In this document: piece after piece, positions 1-5,729 of the stretch
Layout of the letters: every line of letters starts with the position of its first letter
How positions within the stretch are numbered: the first letter of the stretch is position 1
NCBI GenBank assembly: GCA_012727515.1
Contig: JAAYGZ010000078.1
Span: 1-5,729 of the forward strand
DNA from: Desulfovibrionales bacterium
Lineage (GTDB): Bacteria > Desulfobacterota > Desulfovibrionia > Desulfovibrionales > Desulfomicrobiaceae
Direction: 5' to 3'
Length of the DNA stretch: 5,729 nucleotides
Notes under the pieces: model-generated
What the model saw: the letters and a program-made list of their open reading frames with translations, nothing else
Databases searched by the model: none
Told to the model about the DNA's origin: nothing
Translations under genes and position numbers: made by a program

Positions 1-3000
1 AGTGCCATGCGCACCACCATCAGCGTGGAATTTGATCAGCCTGTGCCCCAGCATGTGCGCGAGCAGGCCGCTCCGGCCAGCCTGAACCCGGCGCCACAAG
101 GGCAGTGGGTCTGGACCAACCCCTATACCCTGAAATTTCTGGCCCAATCACCCTTGCCTCTGGATGCAGAATATGCCCTGGCCTTAAACAGCACTGCCTT
201 TGCAGGCACAGACCTGGCCGCAGAGCCGGTGTATGCGCTGCAAACCGGAAATTTTCAGCTGGAAAAATACAGCATAACTGAACTGGCCTCAGACGCTGGG
301 CCAGACATGATAGAGCTGGAAGGCCGTCTGGAATTTAACGGCCCTGTCGATCCCCAGGCCCTGCTTGATGCCCTGCGCCTGAACGAAACCAATGGCACAG
401 CCATTGACCTGACTCTGCTGACCCAGTGGCGTTCCTCTTCGTACAGATTTCGCAGCGCACCTGTCCGCAAACAAGCCTCCTCGCGTGAGCTGACTCTGAG
501 CGTGGCCTCATCCCTTAACCTGGCGGATAAAAACCTGACCCTGGGCCAGGAGTTTCGACAGTCCATCCCCGTGGTGCTGGACCCGGTTTTGCGCGTGGTG
601 TCTGTCAGCCCGCAAACAGAAATGCAGCAATCGCGCATGAATATCGAGTTTTCAGCCCCGGTCGCAGCATCCACCCTGCACGACCAGCTTCATCTGGAAC
701 CAGCTCTGCCGTTCACCATTGGCGTGCATGGCAAAAGCGCAACAGTGAACGCGGCGTTTGTGCCAGGAAGCACCTATACCCTGCGCCTGGACGCCGGGCT
801 GACAGCTTTGGACGGGGCCCGGCTTACAGACCACTACAGCCAGGCCGTGTATATGCCAGACCTGGCCCCTGGCGTGGATTTTACTGCCAAGGGCATGTTT
901 TTGCCCCGTCAGGGCCAGGGGCTTCTTGGGGTGGAATATGTGAATACAAAGACAGTCAATCTGACGGTTAACCGCATTTTTGCAAACAATCTCAGCGTAC
1001 TTTTTTCCGATTATGGCTATTCGGTTTTTGATCAGGATTTTTCCGGCGATTCTGTGCCTTATCATCTGGGCAGTGAGGTCTATCGCCAGACCCTGGCCCT
1101 GTCAGGTCAGCCCAATCAAAAAGCAGAAAAAACCATGTCCATGTCTGAGTGTATCCCGGATAAACGCCCTGGTTTATACAAGGTCAGCCTGGAACTGCCA
1201 GGCGAATACCGTGGGGCCACGCGCTGGGTTCTGCGCACAGACATTGGCCTGGTGGCCAAGCAGGATGAGACAGGGCTCCTGGTGTGGGCCACATCCTTAA
1301 ACACGCTGAAAGCCCTGGATGGCGTGTCCATACGTCTGGTCAGCACCAAGAATCAGCTTCTTGGGGTGGCGCGCACAGACGCCCAGGGCCTGGCCTATGT
1401 TCCGGTGAACAGAACAGATGATGAAGCCGGCGAGCCAGCCATGATTCAGGCCATGGCTGACGATGATTTCAGTTTTCTTTTTCTGGAGCGTTTTCAGATT
1501 GACACCACGGGCCTGGACGTGACTGGCGTGGCACTGAGTCCAACAGGACTACAGGCCTATATCTATGGCCAGCGCGATATCTACCGGCCAGGCGAAACCC
1601 TGAACGGGATTGTTCTGGTGCGCACCCAGAGTCTGGACACGCCTCCTGACCAGCCCTTGCGCCTTGAGCAGCGTGATCCGCAGGGCCGGGTTCTGCGCAC
1701 TCTTAACCTGGCTGTGCGGGATGGGCAGGCCAGCTTTAGTCTGGATATTCCTGACTGGTCCCTGACCGGAGGCTATGGCCTTGATGTGTACAGCGCTGGA
1801 CAACCCATTGGAACCTATGCCTATCAGGTAGAAGCCTTTGTGCCAGACCGCATCAGCGTGGAACTGGCTGATACCCCGCCTGTGCGGGAACCAGGCCAGA
1901 ACCTGCCCTTTACTGTGCGCAGCCGCTATCTGTTTGGCCCTCCTGGTGCCGGACTGCTGGCCCAGACCAAGGTTCGCCTGGTGTCTGCGCCTTTTGCGCC
2001 CCAGGGGTTTGAGGATTTTGTCTTTGGCGAGCCAGGGCGCAGCTTTGAGCCTCTTACCGTGCTGAACACAGAAACCAGGCTGGACGCCCGGGGCCAGACC
2101 CAGATCCAGGTGGATCTGCCCACAGACCTTACTCCGCCCATGGCTCTGGCCGCAGAACTGACCAGCCGGGTGCGGGAGCAGGGCGGGCGTGGGGTCACGG
2201 CCCGGCGCATGGTTCCTGTCCATGCTTATGCGTTTTATCCTGGCTTGCGCAGTCCAGACTCCAGAGAGTTGCTGCCTGGCAAACCCGTGGAAATTGAATT
2301 TGTGACCCTGACCCCGGACGGAAAAATTGCTCCGCATCCAGAACTTCAGGCCACGTTTATCCGCGATGAGTGGCAAACAGTGATGCGCAAAACAGAAACA
2401 GGCTTTACCCATGAATCTGTGCGCCATCCAGTGGAAGTATCCACCCAGCGCCTGGCTCAGGGCGAGGGACGCGGGCGCGTGACCATTGTTGCGCCAGACT
2501 ATGGTTCCTATCGTCTGCGCCTGGCTGCTCCTGATGGGGCAGTCAGTGAACTGGAACTGTATTGCGGAGGCTGGGGCTATTCACCCTGGGCCATGCGCAA
2601 CCCGGCCCGATTAGAACTGGTGCCGGACAAGGCCGGATACAAGGCCGGGGAAACAGCATCTGTGCAGCTTCGCGCACCGTTTCCAGGCAAGGTGCTGGTG
2701 TCGGTGGAAGGCCAGAACATAGAATATCATGATCTTGTGGAACTGCACGGCAACACTGGTCAGGTGCATATTCCAGTGCTCGAATCCTGGCAGCCCAATG
2801 TCTATATCACTGCAACCCTGGTGCGCCGGGCCACAGACATTGCTCCGGGCACACCTGGCCGGGCTTTTGGGGCTGTGCCGCTTTTTGTGGACAGCCTGAC
2901 CAACAAGATGGCTGTGCGTGTGGACGCACCAGCTGAAATTCGTCCGGACTCGACCCTTGATCTGCGCATTACAGCCCAGCCAGGCGCTCAGGTTACAGTG

Positions 3001-5220
3001 GCGGTGGTGGATGAGGGCATTCTGCAACTGGCAGGCAAGGCCAATCCTGATCCTTTTGCCCATTTTTACGCCAAACGCTCTTTGGCAGTGACCAGCTATG
3101 ACAATTTTGCCCTGCTTTTTCCGCACATAGGCCAGGCTCGTCCCCTGGATGGCGGGGATGAGGCCCTGGCCAGTGCCTCGTCTTTTCTGCGCACAGAAGG
3201 CATTCGCCGCGCCAACCCGGTCACGTTCTGGTCTGGTGTGCTTACAGCAGATGCCAGTGGGATGCTGTCGTACAGTGTGCCTGTGCCAGCGTTTCAGGGA
3301 GCTTTGCGCATTGTGGCTGTGGCAGCCAAGGACAAGGCTTTTGGCAGCAGCCAGGCCCTGACCAGGGTGCGCACCCCTTTGGTGCTGACCCCGACCTTGC
3401 CCAGATTTGTGCACACTGGCGATGAGCTGGATATCCCCCTGACCCTGCGCAATGATACGCCCAAGGCCGGGCTTTTTACCTTTGAGGCCAGCATACACGG
3501 CCCGGCAACCCTTGGCCCTGTGCCTGAACCAGTGATGATTGAACCAGGTCAGGAACATACGGTGTATCTGCCCCTGGTCTGCGGAACAGAGTCCGGCCCA
3601 TTGGTCCTGCTTGGTGCTGCCAGTGGCAATGGGGAATCTGGTCGTTTTCGTGAAGAGCTGAACCAACGCGCGCCACTGCCCCCTGTGCGCGCCCTGCACA
3701 CCACTGTGCTGCGCGAGCCCAGGGCCACCCTGGTACAGACCGTGCCAGAAAATCTGGTCCCGGCATCAGTGCGCCATACAGTCCGCCTCTCCACGCGGCC
3801 TTTGCTGCGCCTGTCCCTGCGCCTGGATGAACTTCTGGCCTACCCCTATGGCTGCGCAGAACAAAGTGTGTCCAGGGTTTTTCCTCTGCTTTATTTTGGT
3901 GCTTTGGCCCAGGAAATGGCACCTGGTCATTTTACCCAGGCCGGGCCAGCAGGCCTGGTGCACACAGCCATCCGCCGTGTGCAGACCATGCAGACCACTT
4001 CTGGCGGCTATGCGCCCTGGCCAGGAGAAACAGAGCCAGATCCGTGGGTTTCAGTATATGTCTGTCATTTTCTGCTGGAAGCACGCCAGGCCGGGCACAG
4101 CATTCCGGGCCGGATGCTGGACCAGGGCTTAAACTATGTGCGCTCCCTGGCTACGCCTGAACCAGATGCGCCTTTGCTGCGTATTGAACAGGCCGCATAC
4201 GCTCAATACGTGCTGGCCAGTGCCGGGCAGGCTGACCTGGGCGCTCAGGATTATCTGCGCTCCACGTTTGATACTGCACTAAACGGCATAAGCCGCACCT
4301 TGCTGGCCGGGGCCTATGTGGCTGCGGGCCAGGCTGACACAGGTTTTGCACTTCTGCACAAGAACCCGGACAGTGCTGACCAGCGCCAGGACAGCGGGGG
4401 CAATCTGGGTTCAGGTCTGCGCGACAGGGCGCTGATTGCTCTTATTCTCCAGGCAGCCCTGCCTGATGACCCGCGCCTGCCAGAACTCATCACCCGCATC
4501 AGTGCTGACATAGATGCGGATCGTTCCCTGTCCACTCAGGAAACCAGCCTGGCACTGCTGGCCCTGGGCAAATACCTGGCCCGGTACGACAGCACCCAGC
4601 CCTTGAACCTTACATTGACCTGGCCTGAAGGCCAGCGCGTTATCACAGGCCAGCTCACTGCTGTGGAAGCAGATATCCCAACGCACGGCCCCATTACTGT
4701 GGAACGGCTTGGGCCAGACAATGGGGCTGACATTTTCTGCACTGTGCTGACCACAGGCACTCCGCTTGTGTCTGCGCACACACCCAAGGCCCAGGGCCTG
4801 CGCATAGGACAGAGCATACTTGATGAGCATGGCCAGCCCGCAGACCTGACGGCCCTGCGCCAGGGCCAGCTGCTGGTGATGAAAACCATGCTTTGCTCCA
4901 CAACAGGTACGGTGGATAATGTGGTTGTTCAGTCCGTGCTTCCGCCTGGTCTGGAAATAGAAAACCCGCGCCTGGCAAGCACAGAACGCCTGGACTGGAT
5001 GCCTCAGGATCAGCTGCTTGAGGGCTATCAGGATCTGCGTGATGACCGCATCCTGTTCTTTACCCAGGCTCATGATACATGGCGCGTGGCCTACAGCGTG
5101 CTGCGGGCCGTGACTCCGGGGCGCATGACCCTGCCACCAGCCCAGGCCGAGGCCATGTACCATCCAGACCTGTACGCTGTGGAGGATATACGCCAGGTGC
5201 GGATTCTGCCTAACCCATGA
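1..5220 (+). CDS. Thioester-containing bacterial alpha-2-macroglobulin (YfhM-type), 5' end missing
   Basis: The product is a large periplasmic protease trap. In this family a protease cuts the bait region, the protein closes around it, and a Cys-Gln thioester binds the protease covalently. Numbering is from the ATG at base 7. Residues 1-80, 87-190 and 195-285 look like three tandem N-terminal Ig-like domains. A TDIGLVAK block lies near 410. The MG2 domain starts near 519 (IYRPGE at 525-530) and ends in VEAFVPDR at 608-615. The bait-region domain runs from about 868 (YKAGE at 878-882) to VVDEGILQL at 1000-1008. The candidate bait loop is about 1030-1068 and contains GGD at 1049-1051. The A2M core starts at FWSG (1074-1077). 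The thioester YPYGCAEQ is at 1279-1286, GGYAPWPG at 1333-1340, and the C-terminal MG10 ends in LPP...MYHPD (1709-1721). The frame is open through base 1 and the ATG at 7 lies inside a domain with no room for a ribosome binding site, so the true start, signal peptide and lipobox are upstream. At 1739 visible residues it already exceeds E. coli YfhM (about 1650). Confidence 0.95.
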   Translation, partial: SAMRTTISVEFDQPVPQHVREQAAPASLNPAPQGQWVWTNPYTLKFLAQSPLPLDAEYALALNSTAFAGTDLAAEPVYALQTGNFQLEKYSITELASDAGPDMIELEGRLEFNGPVDPQALLDALRLNETNGTAIDLTLLTQWRSSSYRFRSAPVRKQASSRELTLSVASSLNLADKNLTLGQEFRQSIPVVLDPVLRVVSVSPQTEMQQSRMNIEFSAPVAASTLHDQLHLEPALPFTIGVHGKSATVNAAFVPGSTYTLRLDAGLTALDGARLTDHYSQAVYMPDLAPGVDFTAKGMFLPRQGQGLLGVEYVNTKTVNLTVNRIFANNLSVLFSDYGYSVFDQDFSGDSVPYHLGSEVYRQTLALSGQPNQKAEKTMSMSECIPDKRPGLYKVSLELPGEYRGATRWVLRTDIGLVAKQDETGLLVWATSLNTLKALDGVSIRLVSTKNQLLGVARTDAQGLAYVPVNRTDDEAGEPAMIQAMADDDFSFLFLERFQIDTTGLDVTGVALSPTGLQAYIYGQRDIYRPGETLNGIVLVRTQSLDTPPDQPLRLEQRDPQGRVLRTLNLAVRDGQASFSLDIPDWSLTGGYGLDVYSAGQPIGTYAYQVEAFVPDRISVELADTPPVREPGQNLPFTVRSRYLFGPPGAGLLAQTKVRLVSAPFAPQGFEDFVFGEPGRSFEPLTVLNTETRLDARGQTQIQVDLPTDLTPPMALAAELTSRVREQGGRGVTARRMVPVHAYAFYPGLRSPDSRELLPGKPVEIEFVTLTPDGKIAPHPELQATFIRDEWQTVMRKTETGFTHESVRHPVEVSTQRLAQGEGRGRVTIVAPDYGSYRLRLAAPDGAVSELELYCGGWGYSPWAMRNPARLELVPDKAGYKAGETASVQLRAPFPGKVLVSVEGQNIEYHDLVELHGNTGQVHIPVLESWQPNVYITATLVRRATDIAPGTPGRAFGAVPLFVDSLTNKMAVRVDAPAEIRPDSTLDLRITAQPGAQVTVAVVDEGILQLAGKANPDPFAHFYAKRSLAVTSYDNFALLFPHIGQARPLDGGDEALASASSFLRTEGIRRANPVTFWSGVLTADASGMLSYSVPVPAFQGALRIVAVAAKDKAFGSSQALTRVRTPLVLTPTLPRFVHTGDELDIPLTLRNDTPKAGLFTFEASIHGPATLGPVPEPVMIEPGQEHTVYLPLVCGTESGPLVLLGAASGNGESGRFREELNQRAPLPPVRALHTTVLREPRATLVQTVPENLVPASVRHTVRLSTRPLLRLSLRLDELLAYPYGCAEQSVSRVFPLLYFGALAQEMAPGHFTQAGPAGLVHTAIRRVQTMQTTSGGYAPWPGETEPDPWVSVYVCHFLLEARQAGHSIPGRMLDQGLNYVRSLATPEPDAPLLRIEQAAYAQYVLASAGQADLGAQDYLRSTFDTALNGISRTLLAGAYVAAGQADTGFALLHKNPDSADQRQDSGGNLGSGLRDRALIALILQAALPDDPRLPELITRISADIDADRSLSTQETSLALLALGKYLARYDSTQPLNLTLTWPEGQRVITGQLTAVEADIPTHGPITVERLGPDNGADIFCTVLTTGTPLVSAHTPKAQGLRIGQSILDEHGQPADLTALRQGQLLVMKTMLCSTTGTVDNVVVQSVLPPGLEIENPRLASTERLDWMPQDQLLEGYQDLRDDRILFFTQAHDTWRVAYSVLRAVTPGRMTLPPAQAEAMYHPDLYAVEDIRQVRILPNP
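3850..3864 (+). other. Thioester motif GCAEQ of the alpha-2-macroglobulin
   Basis: These codons read Gly-Cys-Ala-Glu-Gln, preceded by Tyr-Pro-Tyr. In thioester proteins the Cys (residue 1283, counted from the ATG at base 7) and the Gln (1286) form the internal thioester. Animal alpha-2-macroglobulin and complement C3 carry GCGEQ and E. coli YfhM carries CLEQ, so only the variable middle residue differs. This places the protein with the thioester-active class rather than with the MagD/YfaS class, which lacks the motif. Activity is inferred, not shown. Confidence 0.92.
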
Positions 5221-5234
5221 AAAAATACCGGCCC

Positions 5235-5284
5235 GGGCTGCTGCCAAGGCCTGCGTCCTGGTCGCAGCCCTGCTTGTCTGTTTT
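5235..5284 (+). terminator. Hairpin with weak T-rich tail after the macroglobulin gene
   Basis: GGGCTGC (5235-5241) pairs fully with GCAGCCC (5264-5270). Inside, past one mismatch and a G-T pair, CCAAGG (5244-5249) pairs with CCTGG (5257-5261) with one bulged A, leaving a 7-base loop. The stem is GC rich and begins 14 bases after the stop codon. The following 14 bases (5271-5284) contain nine T but are interrupted, so the tail is weak for Rho-independent termination. On the minus strand a T6 run (5225-5220) follows the same hairpin after nine bases, so it may also help end the opposing gene. Confidence 0.45.
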
Positions 5285-5292
5285 GGGAAAAC
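5280..5292. repeat. Small perfect hairpin GTTTT-GGG-AAAAC
   Basis: A 5-bp stem with a 3-base loop sits directly after the larger hairpin in the gap between the genes. Alone it is too AT rich and short to be a confident terminator. It could stack with the larger hairpin inside the 11-bp inverted repeat to make a branched structure. No protein-binding site is recognised here. Confidence 0.3.
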
Positions 5293-5307
5293 GTTGTTGG
5301 GGCGAGC

Positions 5308-5729
5308 TCAGCTTCCTGGTATTTTTTCCACCCACTGTATTTGCTTGGGCAGGCAGACTGTGTGCACGTCATAGTTGGCCTGGGCGAAGTGGCGGGCATT
5401 GTGTCCCAGCCGTTGTCGAGCTTCCGGGTCGTCAAGCAGACTGCATGTTTCCTGTACAAGAGCGGACACATCAAAGAAATCTACCAGGCGTCCGGTCTGG
5501 TCATGGGCAATGGCCTCGTGCACGGGCTGGGTATTGCTGGCCACAATGGCGCAGCCAGCGCTCATGGCTTCAAGCAGGCTCCAGGACAGCACAAAGGGAT
5601 AGGTCAGATATACATGCACGGTAGAGAGTTGCAGCAGTGGAATAAAGTGCTGGTAGGGAATATTGCCCAGAAAATGTATTCGCTTCCAATCAGCTGCTGC
5701 AATCTGCGGGCGTACTTCAGCAGTGAAAA
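5308..5729 (-). CDS. GT4-like (GT-B fold) glycosyltransferase, C-terminal part only
   Basis: The enzyme is expected to transfer a sugar from an activated nucleotide donor to a growing glycan, acting in the cytoplasm or at the inner membrane. Donor and acceptor cannot be told from this part. The 139 visible residues form the second Rossmann domain, which binds the donor. In order they show RIHFLGNIPY (16-25), HVYLTYPFVLSWSLLEAM (38-55), SAGCAIVASNTQPVHEAI (56-73), and GRLVDFFD, then helical sequence ending in YDVHTVCLP and a short tail. A GTG at 5619 could be mistaken for the start, but family sequence (FLGNIPYQHFIPLL) continues upstream of it in frame to the window edge, so the gene is cut by the window. 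In the EX7E region typical of GT4 enzymes, the second Glu is present (E53) but the first position is Phe (F45). The VLSWSLLEAM form looks like a recognisable subgroup. The gene converges on the macroglobulin gene with 87 bases between stops, so it belongs to a different transcription unit, probably an adjacent glycan locus. Confidence 0.88.
   Translation of the reverse strand, partial: FTAEVRPQIAAADWKRIHFLGNIPYQHFIPLLQLSTVHVYLTYPFVLSWSLLEAMSAGCAIVASNTQPVHEAIAHDQTGRLVDFFDVSALVQETCSLLDDPEARQRLGHNARHFAQANYDVHTVCLPKQIQWVEKIPGS

Larger units (their letters stand above)
5217..5307 (+). other. ATGA-coupled start with a hydrophobic stretch out of frame; possible remnant of a downstream gene
   Basis: An ATG at 5217 overlaps the macroglobulin stop codon (ATGA), the usual layout for a translationally coupled next gene. 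In the ATG frame it reads MKKYRPGLLP and then unlikely sequence, mostly antisense to the glycosyltransferase. In the frame shifted by -1, reached if the A6 run at 5220-5225 had one more A, it reads MKKIPAR, then a membrane-like segment containing ACVLVAALLVCF (about 5246-5281). That frame stops at 5372-5374, inside the opposing gene. The usual neighbour of this macroglobulin is pbpC, whose product begins with a short cytoplasmic tail and one membrane anchor, so this may be a decayed pbpC start. It is too short to identify, and the structure could equally be only a terminator region. Confidence 0.2.
5219..5328. repeat. Perfect 11-bp inverted repeat bracketing the gap between the two genes
   Basis: GAAAAAATACC at 5219-5229 is matched exactly by its reverse complement GGTATTTTTTC at 5318-5328, with 88 bases between the arms. 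The left arm overlaps the macroglobulin stop codon. The right arm, read on the minus strand, encodes Glu-Lys-Ile-Pro near the glycosyltransferase C-terminus. The pair is flanked, one base further out on each side, by the direct repeat ACCCA (5213-5217 and 5330-5334). It could be the base of a large two-way termination structure or the ends of a very short miniature element. The arms contain a six-A run, which raises the odds of chance. Confidence 0.5.

Noticed and set aside
7..9. ATG at base 7 as the true start of the macroglobulin
   Set aside because: The frame is open upstream, no ribosome binding site fits in six bases, no signal peptide follows, and the residues after it are already inside a folded Ig-like domain.
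2611..3699. Long open frame of 362 codons on the minus strand, and similar ones at 1549-2427 and 4411-5247
   Set aside because: They lie fully antisense to the well-supported macroglobulin, have no recognisable motifs, and are the kind of shadow frame that GC-rich codon use creates.
1..5220. Frequent GGCCAG / CTGGCC words, as in an uptake or recognition sequence
   Set aside because: They fall mainly in frame with common Leu-Ala, Gly-Gln and Ala-Arg codon pairs of this gene. Codon preference explains them without a signal role.
5304..5309. GAGCTC palindrome at the glycosyltransferase stop codon
   Set aside because: A six-base palindrome is expected by chance in a window this long and has no supporting context.
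5617..5619. GTG as start of the glycosyltransferase
   Set aside because: Conserved family sequence (FLGNIPYQHFIPLL) lies upstream in the same frame, so this GTG is an internal Val.
5217..5624. Plus-strand open frame of 135 codons from the ATGA overlap
   Set aside because: From about 5308 it is antisense to a clearly recognisable glycosyltransferase, and its composition (many Arg, Trp, Ser and Pro) is that of a shadow. Only its first bases are of interest.

Overview
The window looks like bacterial chromosome of moderate to high GC. It holds two protein genes that face each other tail to tail. Coding density, the periplasmic alpha-2-macroglobulin type and the codon choice (many CTG, GCC and CAG codons) indicate a Gram-negative proteobacterium. 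A sulfate reducer of the Desulfovibrio kind is my best guess from the style of the protein, but the window has no marker gene that could settle this.

About 91% of the window (1-5220, + strand) is one very large open frame. It encodes a bacterial alpha-2-macroglobulin with the thioester signature (GCAEQ), the family of E. coli YfhM. The frame is open to base 1, so the gene starts upstream and its signal peptide or lipobox is not visible. The tail of the window (5308-5729, - strand) is the C-terminal third or so of a GT-B fold, GT4-like glycosyltransferase, whose start lies beyond base 5729.

The 87 bases between the two stop codons hold structure. There is a strong imperfect hairpin that could be a terminator, a second small hairpin, and a perfect 11-bp inverted repeat whose arms overlap the two gene ends. 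A short ATGA-overlapping start also lies here, at the position where the usual partner of this protein (pbpC, penicillin-binding protein 1C) would begin. No pbpC follows. The two genes have no evident shared function: the first product is expected to guard the periplasm against foreign proteases, and the second to build a surface or secreted glycan. I found no RNA gene, CRISPR array or recognisable transposase.
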